DNA from: Flavobacteriaceae bacterium
GTDB lineage: Bacteria > Bacteroidota > Bacteroidia > Flavobacteriales > Flavobacteriaceae
DNA length: 45,229 nucleotides
Direction of reading: 5' to 3'
NCBI GenBank assembly: GCA_021648445.1
Contig: JAKISU010000007.1
Span: forward strand, 1-45,229
The notes beneath the pieces were generated by a model. It saw only the letters and a list, made by a program, of their open reading frames with translations, had not been told where the DNA came from and did no database searches. The position numbers and the translations under genes were made by a program. This document shows positions 33,207 through 41,675 of this stretch, one piece after another (positions within the stretch are counted from its first letter, which is position 1; each line of letters opens with the position of its first letter).

Positions 33207-33689
33207 ATGTTATTTCTACTAAAAATAAGTTGTCTTTTTTGTCTAATGGCGATTATCGTCCAAGATTTTAGAGAACGGAAAGTTTATCTTTTTTTGCTTA
33301 TAGGTTTAGCCATTGTTATGAGCTTATTTTATTATCTAAAGAGTGATACCCAACTATATTTTTCAAACATCAGTATCAACTTGACAGTGCTATTGATGTT
33401 AATGGGTATCCTCTTTTTATATTCAAAATTTAAACTAAAGCAAGCTCTGAATACTGCTTTAGGTTTAGGTGATATCTTATTTTTTATTGTCATAGCCATT
33501 AGTTTTCCCATTGCTACATTTCTAGTATTGTTTTTTTGTTCCTTATTATTTAGCTTGATTTTATTTCTATTTTTAAAACCAAAGCTTTTAAAAAAAAGTG
33601 TACCCTTAGCAGGATTGCAAGCATTATTTTTTCTATTAATTTTTAGCTTTAACTGGATGTTTCACTTTACAGATCTATATGCCTTTTAA
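33207..33689 (+). CDS. Prepilin peptidase (A24 family, short form)
   Basis: 160 aa, almost entirely membrane helices. The two aspartates of A24 aspartic proteases are visible in IVQDFRERKVYLF (Asp about residue 21) and ALGLGDILFFIV (GxGD). The N-terminal methylase and zinc-binding domain of full-length GspO/PilD is absent, as in TadV/CpaA-type enzymes. It would cleave the leaders of the four pilin-like proteins in the window. Its stop codon overlaps the gspE-like start (TAATG). Confidence 0.8.
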   Translation: MLFLLKISCLFCLMAIIVQDFRERKVYLFLLIGLAIVMSLFYYLKSDTQLYFSNISINLTVLLMLMGILFLYSKFKLKQALNTALGLGDILFFIVIAISFPIATFLVLFFCSLLFSLILFLFLKPKLLKKSVPLAGLQALFFLLIFSFNWMFHFTDLYAF

Positions 33690-35095
33690 TGAACGCTGAT
33701 TTTAACATACCTACTGAATTACAACAACTGATAAGTACTGAACAGGCGTATCACTATCGTATTATTCCTCATTTACAACACAATGGTAGCATTTCTTTTA
33801 AAACGGATGCTGATGCTAAAGGAAGCTTAAGCAATGAGCTACAGATCATCTTCGGAAAACAAGTAGTACTTGTAGATGAGTCTGCTGAAAACATTCAAAA
33901 ATATTTAGCTTTAAATTATAGAAAAACACAAACAGTAACGAATACACAATTGAGTGACTCTAAAGACTTATTATTGAACATTATTCATCAAGCAAAGTCT
34001 TTAGGAAGTAGTGATATTCATTTTGAAGTTTTTGAAAATACACGCCGTGTACGCTTTAGAATTGATGGTAAATTATTAGAACGTTATGTAATTTCTGATA
34101 CTGAATATCCCAAAATCATCAATCAGTTAAAAGTAAAGGCTGGGTTAGATATTGCAGAAAGACGATTGCCTCAAGATGGTCGAATCAAGATCAACACGCC
34201 AACCGAGGAATATGATATTCGAGTTTCTTCATTGCCTACCTTATATGGTGAGAAATTGGTATTGCGTTTACTTTCTAAAGATGCTACCAATATTCAATTG
34301 GAAAACTTAGGGTTTACCGAAGAAGAATTAAAACGCTATCAAGGCTGTGTTAAAAATCAAAATGGTATTGTCTTGATCTCAGGCCCAACAGGTTCGGGTA
34401 AGACCACTACCCTATATGCCACCTTAAAATTATTAAATACCAATGATACTAATATTGTAACGATTGAAGATCCTATTGAATATACACTGGAAGGTGTCAA
34501 TCAAGTGCAGTTAAAAGAGAATATCGGTTTAGATTTTACCAAGGCATTACGTACTTTTTTAAGACAAGACCCTGATATTATTATGGTGGGTGAAATTAGA
34601 GATGTTGCCACTGCAAATATGGCGATTCGAGCTTCTTTGACCGGACATCTGGTATTATCAACCATCCATACCAATTCGGCTTGGGCTACTATTTCAAGAT
34701 TGATAGATATGGGCGTACCTTCTTTTTTAATTGCCAGTACTTTAAAAGTAAGTGTTGCTCAAAGGTTAGTACGCTTGCTATGTAATCATTGTAAAGCTAT
34801 ATCAAAAGCATCTAGAGATGCTCCTGAAGATTTTTTAATTCCGAAAGATCTAATTGAACATTATAAGTCTGTTGGATGTGAGCATTGCTTCCATACGGGA
34901 TATTCAGGCAGAAAGGCTATTTATGAAATACTACCCATTACCAAAGAATTAACCCGGCACATTAAAAATAATGCTTTAGAGATTGATGATTATTTCGCTG
35001 ACAAAAAAATTGCAACGTTAAAAATAAATGCCTTGAACTTAGTAACTGATGGAGAAACTTCTATTGAAGAAGTGTATCCCTTACTAATGGATTAA
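33689..35095 (+). CDS. GspE/PilB-family secretion ATPase
   Basis: 468-aa hexameric motor ATPase. Walker A ISGPTGSGKTTTLYATLKLL at about residue 230, Asp box VTIEDPIEYTLEGVNQVQ, Walker B-type DPDIIMVGEIRDVATANMAI, His box GHLVLSTIHTNSAWATI. Near the C-terminus a zinc-binding motif CNHC (about 365) ... CEHC (about 397) is followed by YSGRKAIYEIL, the pattern of GspE and PilB. Length matches. It drives pseudopilus growth by pushing on the GspF platform (9.1-10.2 kb). One-base overlap with the peptidase gene. Confidence 0.93.
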   Translation: MNADFNIPTELQQLISTEQAYHYRIIPHLQHNGSISFKTDADAKGSLSNELQIIFGKQVVLVDESAENIQKYLALNYRKTQTVTNTQLSDSKDLLLNIIHQAKSLGSSDIHFEVFENTRRVRFRIDGKLLERYVISDTEYPKIINQLKVKAGLDIAERRLPQDGRIKINTPTEEYDIRVSSLPTLYGEKLVLRLLSKDATNIQLENLGFTEEELKRYQGCVKNQNGIVLISGPTGSGKTTTLYATLKLLNTNDTNIVTIEDPIEYTLEGVNQVQLKENIGLDFTKALRTFLRQDPDIIMVGEIRDVATANMAIRASLTGHLVLSTIHTNSAWATISRLIDMGVPSFLIASTLKVSVAQRLVRLLCNHCKAISKASRDAPEDFLIPKDLIEHYKSVGCEHCFHTGYSGRKAIYEILPITKELTRHIKNNALEIDDYFADKKIATLKINALNLVTDGETSIEEVYPLLMD

Positions 35096-35127
35096 CAAGT
35101 TTTTTTAATCAAAGTATCAAGAAAAAA

Positions 35128-37239
35128 ATGAAAAATTATATAAACCTGAAATTTGCATTAGTACTTTTTTTTGTCTGTTTGGCTACGAACCTTACGGCGC
35201 AACAAAATCGTATTGAACAACTTAAAACTAAATTGGAAAGTATCATCATTGATGCTCCCGGTCTGAGTCAAAAAGCGGAGATCAATGTCAATAATGTGGC
35301 ATTGTCTGACTTTTTACAGGCTTTGGCCACGGCTCATAATATCAATGTCAATATTCACCCTGATTTAAATCAAATCAGCATAAGTAACAACTTTTCAAAT
35401 GCTACTGTTGCTGATGTGCTGATTTTTGTATGTAAAGAATATGATTTAAACATCAACTTTACAGGTAATATCCTATCCATATATAAGTTTATAGAACAAA
35501 AACCAAAACATCGTAAAATTCCTATTAATTATAATCCTGTTTCTGATAATTTGAGCATAGACTTACAACAGGACACATTGCATATTGTTTTTAAACAGAT
35601 CATGGATAAAACGGGTAAAAATTTAGTCTTTGCTCCCGGAATGAGCAACTTATTACTTACAAGTTATATAAAAAATATGCCTTTTGATAGTGCACTTGAT
35701 AAGATTGCATTTGCTAATAATATTTTGGTGACCAAAACCAGAGATAATTATTACCTATTTGAAAGCAGCAACAATGTTGCTTTTGAAAATTCTCCGCCTC
35801 CAAAGACAGGTGAAAAACAACAACAGCGTCCACGTCCTCAACGTAGCAGGCGTTCTACTTTCTTTTTTGAAGTTGATTCTGTCAGTCAGACACTAAATTT
35901 AGATTTTAAAAACACTTCTATTGCAACCATAGTATATGATATTGGGCATGAATTAAATAAAAATATGTTTACATTCTCTCCTTTAGACGGAGCAGGAACT
36001 GCTACAGTAAAGGCTGAAAACATTAGTTATGATCTACTACTCGATAAAATATTAGAAAATACGGATTATGCTTATAAAAAAGCAGATGCTATCTATTATT
36101 TTGGTAAAAAGGAACAAATCTCTTTACGTGATGCTGTTACCATACCGCTGATGCATCGCTCTATTGAAGTGATGAGTTCAAGTGGAGGATTAGGTCGTAG
36201 AGCAGGAAGAAATAATTTTAATGCCTCTCCCAACTCTTTAGGAAACACTAATTTCAATAACAATACCAACCGACAAGGCATCAATAACAATAATAGGCAA
36301 ACCATAAACACTAATAGAACCAATACCTTTTCTGACCGTGACAATCAATTAGAATCATTGGTTAACATGTTACCTGATGATGTTATTAAAGATTTAAAAG
36401 TAAGTGTAGATATTGAACTCAACAGTTTTATTGTAAGTGGTCCTAGCCAAAACATTGAACGTTTTAAAAAATTTATTGCCTATATTGACAAGCCTGTTCC
36501 TGTTATTCTTATTGAAGTAATGTTGTTAGAGGTCAACCGTTCTGCAACCGTTGAAACCGGTATTAGCTGGGGCATTGGTGATGAGCCTGTAACAACTCAA
36601 GGTGGAATTTACCCAACTACTGATTTGACACTCGGCGCTAATACTGTCAATAGAATTATTGGTGGCTTTAGTGGTTTCGGTTCATGGAATTTAGGACAAG
36701 TTGTACCTAACTTTTTTGCTAAAATAAAAGCGATGGAAACCAATGGTAATATTAAAATAAGGTCTGCTCCTAAGCTATCTGCTTTAAATGGACATCGTGC
36801 CAATTTATCAATTGGTGAAACTACCTATTATGCGGTTACCCAACGTGATATTATTGGCAGTCAAAATCCGCAAACATCTACCATTACCAATTATTTTCCT
36901 ATTGATGCTGAGTTTGCCATTAATATCAAACCATTGGTTTCGGGGGATGGACACATAACCTTAGATATAAACGTAATTCAATCTACGTTTAATGGTAATC
37001 AAATTGCTGAAGATGCGCCTCCCGGAATAAATTCAAGGGAATTTAATTCAATTATCAGAGTAAAAGATCAAGATATGGTGATTTTGGGAGGCTTAGAGGA
37101 GAAAATAAAAAACGATACAGGAACCGGAGTGCCTTTACTGGCTAGAATTCCTGTTATCAAATGGCTATTCAGCAACAAAAAACGTGAGGATACTAAAAAG
37201 AAATTAACGGTATTGATCAAACCTACCATTATCAGATAA
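35128..37239 (+). CDS. Secretin (GspD/PilQ family)
   Basis: 703-aa outer-membrane gate. Signal peptide to about residue 25 (ends ATNLTAQ). N-terminal STN-like and N-domains (INVNNVALSDFLQALATAHN; NMPFDSALDKIAFANN), an Asn-rich, low-complexity stretch at about 355-400 (several NN and NTN runs), then N-domain VSVDIELNSFIVSGPSQNIE, and the secretin core from EVMLLEVNRSATVETGISWG to VPLLARIPVIKWLFSNKK. The C-terminal LARIPVIKWLF is the secretin signature. Its stop overlaps the start of the next gene by one base. Candidate exit route for the YD-repeat proteins (inference). Confidence 0.92.
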   Translation: MKNYINLKFALVLFFVCLATNLTAQQNRIEQLKTKLESIIIDAPGLSQKAEINVNNVALSDFLQALATAHNINVNIHPDLNQISISNNFSNATVADVLIFVCKEYDLNINFTGNILSIYKFIEQKPKHRKIPINYNPVSDNLSIDLQQDTLHIVFKQIMDKTGKNLVFAPGMSNLLLTSYIKNMPFDSALDKIAFANNILVTKTRDNYYLFESSNNVAFENSPPPKTGEKQQQRPRPQRSRRSTFFFEVDSVSQTLNLDFKNTSIATIVYDIGHELNKNMFTFSPLDGAGTATVKAENISYDLLLDKILENTDYAYKKADAIYYFGKKEQISLRDAVTIPLMHRSIEVMSSSGGLGRRAGRNNFNASPNSLGNTNFNNNTNRQGINNNNRQTINTNRTNTFSDRDNQLESLVNMLPDDVIKDLKVSVDIELNSFIVSGPSQNIERFKKFIAYIDKPVPVILIEVMLLEVNRSATVETGISWGIGDEPVTTQGGIYPTTDLTLGANTVNRIIGGFSGFGSWNLGQVVPNFFAKIKAMETNGNIKIRSAPKLSALNGHRANLSIGETTYYAVTQRDIIGSQNPQTSTITNYFPIDAEFAINIKPLVSGDGHITLDINVIQSTFNGNQIAEDAPPGINSREFNSIIRVKDQDMVILGGLEEKIKNDTGTGVPLLARIPVIKWLFSNKKREDTKKKLTVLIKPTIIR

Positions 37240-38468
37240 TGTTATCTCAATTATTGACATATGGTAAATTTGGGCATCTATTTTGCGGAATAGAACATAC
37301 TATTATTGATGGTAAGGAAAATTTAAATGTACTCATACTTAGAAAGAAAAAAGGTGAATTATTAATTGAAAATACATTTGAATGTGATAAAATTGTCAAA
37401 CTCAATGATCAGTTACAAAAAGGTCAACATTTATTTTTAATTATCAATGATGAACAAGTCCTTTTTAAAGTATTAAAAGGTGTCAATGACTCCACCCAAA
37501 AAGTAATAGCTCTTGCTTTTCCTAATTTAAAAATTGAAGATTTTTATTATGAAATTTGTGCTTCAAGTGATATTACATTTATTGCTATCTGTAGAAAAGA
37601 GTATATAGATAGTATTTTAAAAGAATACAATGCACTTGGGTTGAATGTTATTAATTTTTCTTTAGGAAATTTAATTGGTTCTCAATTGAGTTCCTATGTA
37701 AATAATAGCGCTATCAATTCTTCAAATGCAAGGCTTGCCTTTTTAGAAAATAGTATTTCCAATATTGAAAAATTAGAAAACAATTCTCTTACAAAATATA
37801 CCATCAATGGCTTAAAACTTACCAATAAGCTGGTATTACCTTTAGCTGGTATTATTGCATATTATACCAATCAGGAAACAACGGTATCTAATTTTAAACG
37901 GTTAAATAATGAGCTTTCTGATAATTTTAAATACAAAAGGGTTTTTGACCTTGGTTTAAAAGTTGGTTTAAGTATTGTATTTGTTTTGTTATTAGTGAGT
38001 TTCTTGTTTTTTAGTTATTATGCTACTGAAATTAATAGTTTAAATAATGAAGTCGAACTCAATAAAACCAATAAAAACTCATTTGTTAAACTTGCTGATG
38101 AAGTTGAAAAAAAAGAGCGTTTGGTCACTAATTTTTCATTGTCTTCTTCTAGATCTTCATGGTATTTAGATCAAATAGCTGAGGCATTGCCTCATGCTAT
38201 TATTCTGTCTGAAATACAATTTCAACCATTGGAAAAAAGTATTAATCCCGATCCCGATAGCTATCGGGACTATCGGGAAGAGAAACAAATTGTAATTCAA
38301 GAGTATATCATTATCATCAAAGGAAAGTCAAATAGTAGCAACGATTTTTCAAGTTGGATCAATAAACTGGAGCAACAAAATTGGATTAAAAAAGTGATGA
38401 TTCAGGAATATGGTACCGGTAAAAAAACAGCTACAGCATTTGAATTAAAAATTGAGTTAAATAAGTGA
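37239..38468 (+). CDS. PilM/PilN-like or GspL-like assembly protein
   Basis: 409 aa. The N-terminal ~230 residues are cytoplasmic and in the place of the actin-like PilM/GspL domain, although its nucleotide motifs are not evident. One membrane helix at about 242-262 (VGLSIVFVLLLVSFLFFSYY), a coiled coil, and a periplasmic ferredoxin-like end as in PilN/GspL (SWYLDQIAEALPHAIILSEI). Within this end an 18-bp perfect palindrome (38252-38269) is read as DPDSYRD. It links the ATPase to the secretin side of the machine. The fusion-like layout (PilM part plus PilN part) is that of GspL. Confidence 0.65.
   Translation: MLSQLLTYGKFGHLFCGIEHTIIDGKENLNVLILRKKKGELLIENTFECDKIVKLNDQLQKGQHLFLIINDEQVLFKVLKGVNDSTQKVIALAFPNLKIEDFYYEICASSDITFIAICRKEYIDSILKEYNALGLNVINFSLGNLIGSQLSSYVNNSAINSSNARLAFLENSISNIEKLENNSLTKYTINGLKLTNKLVLPLAGIIAYYTNQETTVSNFKRLNNELSDNFKYKRVFDLGLKVGLSIVFVLLLVSFLFFSYYATEINSLNNEVELNKTNKNSFVKLADEVEKKERLVTNFSLSSSRSSWYLDQIAEALPHAIILSEIQFQPLEKSINPDPDSYRDYREEKQIVIQEYIIIIKGKSNSSNDFSSWINKLEQQNWIKKVMIQEYGTGKKTATAFELKIELNK
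38252..38269. repeat. Palindromic repeat within the PilM/N-like gene
   Basis: TCCCGATAGCTATCGGGA, a perfect 18-bp palindrome, followed by a partial half (CTATCGGGA) one base later. Inserted in frame into coding sequence without a stop. Confidence 0.7.
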
Positions 38469-38986
38469 GTTTAAAACAAAAAAATATAGCTCTTTTGATT
38501 GGAATAGTAATCTTACTATGGGCTGGATATCTATTGTCTTTTTCCAACACTTTTGAACTTAAAAATCAATATTTAGGGTTAAAAAAAGAGCAAGAGCTAT
38601 TTACCAATATATCTCAAAAACTGATACGGTTAAAACAACAAAATGCCTATTATGATTCTATTTTAAGGTCTAAACAAATATCAACTGAAAGCTCTTTTCA
38701 AAATAATCTACTAAAAACCATTACTTCTTTGGCTGATACTACGGCTATTAAAGTGGTCAATTTTAATAATCCTCATACTTTTAAGACAGATAATGCACTC
38801 ATTAATACTTTTTCTTTTACATTAAAAGGAAGCTTCTCTAAAATTACACAGCTCATTTATCAGCTAGAACAACATTATAAACTAGGAAAAGTTATTTCTG
38901 TTAATTTTGAGAAGAAGAAAAATTATAGGAGAAACTCTTATTTTTTAGAATGTACTATTTTATTACAGCAGGTTCAGCAAGAGTGA
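38465..38986 (+). CDS. PilO/GspM-like membrane protein
   Basis: 173 aa. Start is a GTG that overlaps the preceding stop (GTGA), showing translational coupling. One membrane helix (about 8-25), a coiled coil (LKKEQELFTNISQKLIRLKQ), and a C-terminal domain with FTLKGSFSKITQLIYQLEQH, typical of the PilO/GspM ferredoxin-like fold. Pairs with the PilN-like protein in the inner membrane. Last gene of the plus-strand arm. Confidence 0.7.
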   Translation: MSLKQKNIALLIGIVILLWAGYLLSFSNTFELKNQYLGLKKEQELFTNISQKLIRLKQQNAYYDSILRSKQISTESSFQNNLLKTITSLADTTAIKVVNFNNPHTFKTDNALINTFSFTLKGSFSKITQLIYQLEQHYKLGKVISVNFEKKKNYRRNSYFLECTILLQQVQQE

Positions 38987-39049
38987 TAAAATAATCATTG
39001 ATAGAGAATAGTGTTATTATTTACTATTGAAGTTTTACACATTGTTACA

Positions 39050-39424
39050 TTATATATTTCTTTTTTTTAATTTATTTTCTAGGGTAATTATTTTTGTCAA
39101 ACTTCTATTTACAATTTTTGCTAAATCATCAGGCGTTTTTGCATTCCTTAGTTTGATCAGTAATGGTAAAAAATGTTCATAAGAATTGAGGTACTGTTTC
39201 TTCTTATGTACTTTGAATAAGGCTTTCTCAATATATAATTTTACCAAAAAGAATTGTCTCTGATAAGAGGTGCGAAAACCATTGACTTTCTTTGTTTTTT
39301 CTGTTTCAAAAAGTTCTATAAAAAGTGACTGGTCTGCTCCATGTCTTCTACCGCTTTTACAATTAAAAACTTTTTTAATCAATAACTCGTAATTTCTCCC
39401 CTTACGATGATAATCGTTTGTCAT
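39050..39424 (-). CDS. Module copy 2: basic 124-aa protein, unknown
   Basis: Paralogue of 21981-22358, with about half of the residues the same by eye over the whole length (RKGRNYELLIKKVFNCKSGR; YQRQFFLVKLYIEKALFKVH). Basic, helical, no signal or membrane helix. Found at the same position and strand in its module. Confidence 0.65.
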   Translation of the reverse strand: MTNDYHRKGRNYELLIKKVFNCKSGRRHGADQSLFIELFETEKTKKVNGFRTSYQRQFFLVKLYIEKALFKVHKKKQYLNSYEHFLPLLIKLRNAKTPDDLAKIVNRSLTKIITLENKLKKRNI

Positions 39425-39445
39425 TTACCTTGCTCAATTAATCAT

Positions 39446-39478
39446 AAAGCCTTAGTAGTTCAATAGAACTAAGGCTTT
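39446..39478. terminator. Hairpin, possible terminator
   Basis: Perfect 10-bp inverted repeat AAAGCCTTAG / CTAAGGCTTT with a 13-base loop between the two small minus-strand genes of copy 2. T-rich continuation only on the plus strand (GTTTC), so termination would be weak; it could instead be a processing or stability element. Confidence 0.45.
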
Positions 39479-39569
39479 GTTTCATGTGTCTATAATATTT
39501 TATAAATCGGTCACATGCTGTTCGCTATTAGTCATTCCCTTGGGTGTGAAAAATATTAACATGCTCGTT

Positions 39570-39773
39570 TCATAATAAATCAGGTTTTAAAAGCAGTATT
39601 TTAATTAAAAGAATAATTAATAAGATCGCATCTATAATTAAGATGCCGAGAACAAACTTGAACGTTCTTTCAAAAAAAACATCTTTCTTTATAGTATATA
39701 TAACCAATGAAATCGTGATTATAGACATTGCAGTTAAGATCAACATATACCTATTGAGTTCATGATCCTCCAT
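39570..39773 (-). CDS. Module copy 2: 67-aa two-helix membrane protein
   Basis: Counterpart of 22524-22709: short acidic start MEDHELNRY, helix (LILTAMSIITISLVIYTI), charged turn KKDVFFERTFK, second helix (FVLGILIIDAILLIILLI). Shares the pattern LVIYTIKKD / IVLYTITKED with copy 1. Function unknown. Confidence 0.6.
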   Translation of the reverse strand: MEDHELNRYMLILTAMSIITISLVIYTIKKDVFFERTFKFVLGILIIDAILLIILLIKILLLKPDLL

Positions 39774-39904
39774 TTATTCTGATTAATTAAAATAGTTTTA
39801 TTACCCCCTACTCCTTTATTTCTTAATGTTTATTTATGTAACATTCTAACCAACTATTACAAATAATTGTTTTAAATTTGAATTAGTTCGTTATGTAAAT
39901 ATAT

Positions 39905-39938
39905 AACTTTTTATATAATATAGCAAACTTTTTATATA
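39905..39938. promoter_or_regulatory. Direct repeat upstream of the copy 2 regulator
   Basis: AACTTTTTATATA occurs at 39905-39917 and 39926-39938, starts 21 bp apart (two helical turns), 47 bp before the HTH gene. Probable regulator site in an AT-rich promoter region. Confidence 0.5.
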
Positions 39939-39984
39939 TACAGTTGACACCCTTATAAACTCAATATATAACTGGTAAGAAAAT

Positions 39985-40398
39985 ATGAATGAAAAAAAAA
40001 ATGATAGAGAAATGCTTCTAAAAGAGACATTAACTCTAATTGACAAGTATGGTGTAACAGCCTATGAAATCGAGCAAAATACTGACTTAACCGCTGTTGG
40101 AGTTCAAAAAATTATAAATGGAGAGACATTAAAGCCTCAAAAAAGAACTCTTGATTCTATAACTAATTATATAAATAAAAAATATTTAGGTATAGGAAAT
40201 GATAGTAATATTATAAATTATTTAGAAATAGATGGTATAAAAATTTCTATATCAGTAATTGAAAATTATGTAGTAAATAATGAAGAAGTGTTTATGAAGA
40301 AAAAAGGTTTTAAAAATATGATTGAACTCAGAGTTGCAAAAAAATTATTAGAGTTGGTAAATAACCCTGAAAAGATTAAAGAGTTCTTAAAAAATTAA
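39985..40398 (+). CDS. Module copy 2: HTH-type regulator
   Basis: 137 aa. N-terminal HTH (LTLIDKYGVTAYEIEQNTDL then TAVGVQKIINGETLKPQKRT) of the lambda-repressor-like kind, a middle region, and a C-terminal helix ending KIKEFLKN. Same place and strand as the regulator of copy 1, but the HTH sequences have diverged strongly, which would keep the two copies from cross-regulation. Confidence 0.65.
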   Translation: MNEKKNDREMLLKETLTLIDKYGVTAYEIEQNTDLTAVGVQKIINGETLKPQKRTLDSITNYINKKYLGIGNDSNIINYLEIDGIKISISVIENYVVNNEEVFMKKKGFKNMIELRVAKKLLELVNNPEKIKEFLKN

Positions 40399-40576
40399 TA
40401 AAGCTATATATAGAACCAAAACTATTTTCTATTTCAGAACTAACTTTATCTTTTGCTTTTTTAATTTCTTGTTCTTGCTCTTTTATTTTTTTTTCATAAT
40501 CTCTAATTGTACCCCTATCTATTAAGAATCCTTTTTCCTTTAGCTTTTTTAATATTTTATTTTTTCTCTTTCTCAT
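40376..40576 (-). CDS. Module copy 2: 66-aa coiled-coil protein
   Basis: Basic start MRKRKNKILKKLKEKGFLID, then a long coiled coil (DYEKKIKEQEQEIKKAKDKV). Its 3' end overlaps the convergent HTH gene by 23 bp, and its start overlaps the membrane-protein stop by 4 bp. Counterpart of 23313-23471. Confidence 0.6.
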   Translation of the reverse strand: MRKRKNKILKKLKEKGFLIDRGTIRDYEKKIKEQEQEIKKAKDKVSSEIENSFGSIYSFINFLRTL

Positions 40577-41343
40577 TTTGTAATCTCATCATATATCTTA
40601 AATGAATCTTCTAAATGTTCTTTCTTCTTTAAATCAGAATCGATATACTTATCACTCTTAGCAATAAATACTATTAATTTATTAATGACAGATTTCAGAT
40701 TATGTTCTATAGTTCGATAATGATAAAATAATATAGGAATTGTTAAACTTACTACGATAGGCACATAACGCATTATACTTAAATACCAGTTTTCAGGAAA
40801 ATCACCATTATATACCCTTTCTGCATATAGTGCATGTAATATGAAGTAAGAAGAAGTAAATAAGAATAAACTACCATAAATAGAAAATACTATTTTTTTG
40901 GCTTTTGATAATATTGGGTTTATAAGGATGTAAAAGTATAGTAGACATAATAACAAAGCCATTATAGATGATCCTATATTTAAAAGAAATAAATAATACG
41001 CATTAAACCCTTTATACTTATATTTTGATAGCAATTGTTTTTTTATTTTTGTATACTCTTTAAGTTCTAAGCTAGATAATTCTTGAACCTTCCGATGATT
41101 AAAAATAAATTGCTCTATATTTAAACTCCCTTCTTCTAGTTCGTTAACTAAATTCCCTAAAGCAAAGTCTCTACTATTGATTATCTCTTTATACTTGGAT
41201 TTATGAGTTTTGTATTCAACTGAATTAGCACTATTAACAAATTCATATTTTTTATGAAGAAATGGTACTCTCGATGCCAAAACAACGAGAATACCTATAA
41301 CTAAAACCTTTATAATGTTAGCTACCGTCCTCTTCGTCATCAT
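40573..41343 (-). CDS. Module copy 2: four-helix membrane protein
   Basis: About 256 aa from ATG 41343 (or 41340). The start lies inside the end of the lipoprotein gene and is preceded by GGAGGGGGAGACG. Topology as in copy 1: N-terminal helix (IIKVLVIGILVVLA), loop of about 95 aa with EYKTHKSKYKEI and a conserved RDF, then three helices and a Lys/Asp-rich tail. The strongest identity to copy 1 is in FLFTSSYFILHAL and NGDFPENWY. Unrecognised family. Confidence 0.7.
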   Translation of the reverse strand: MMTKRTVANIIKVLVIGILVVLASRVPFLHKKYEFVNSANSVEYKTHKSKYKEIINSRDFALGNLVNELEEGSLNIEQFIFNHRKVQELSSLELKEYTKIKKQLLSKYKYKGFNAYYLFLLNIGSSIMALLLCLLYFYILINPILSKAKKIVFSIYGSLFLFTSSYFILHALYAERVYNGDFPENWYLSIMRYVPIVVSLTIPILFYHYRTIEHNLKSVINKLIVFIAKSDKYIDSDLKKKEHLEDSFKIYDEITK

Positions 41344-41497
41344 CGTCTCCCCCTCCGGCGTTACCGGGAACAACTGATTTAGTTTCATTTTTAACTTGTT
41401 CAACATTTTTATTAAATTCTTGATCCTCTGCCTCACAACTTACCAATACAAACTGAAACATAAACAATGCAATTACTGCAACTACTAATTTTCTCAT
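41318..41497 (-). CDS. Module copy 2: Asp/Glu-tailed lipoprotein
   Basis: 59 aa. Lipoprotein signal MRKLVVAVIALFMFQFVLVS followed by Cys, then an acidic/polar linker and the tail GGGDDDDEEDGS. Ends with TAGC-TAA-style codons that overlap the membrane-protein start by 26 bp in another frame. Near twin of 24215-24412 in layout, signal end and tail. Confidence 0.65.
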   Translation of the reverse strand: MRKLVVAVIALFMFQFVLVSCEAEDQEFNKNVEQVKNETKSVVPGNAGGGDDDDEEDGS

Positions 41498-41660
41498 AAT
41501 ACTTATATTTTAAAATTAAACAATAATCTAAAATTAAGTATATAAAAATGTATTGTGATTAGGTTGTTTCACTAACTATTAACAAAATGTCGACACTTGG
41601 TCTCCCCTTTATTTGTAATTAGAGCAAAGCTAATGTATAAAAAAAGTATTATTTATAGGT
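41498..41660 (-). promoter_or_regulatory. Conserved leader of module copy 2
   Basis: Non-coding. Shares ordered blocks with 24413-24615 (ATAATACTTA, TTAAACAATAAT, AAAATTA, TCTCCC...AATTAG...GCTAA). Such conservation upstream of two diverged copies suggests a functional promoter or structured leader. Confidence 0.5.
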
Positions 41661-41675
41661 GCTTTTTTCTGAAAA

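Noticed and set aside
38252-38269. Operator inside the PilM/N-like gene
   Set aside because: The perfect palindrome is better explained as a dispersed flavobacterial repeat, given its type, the partial copy beside it and its place within a gene.
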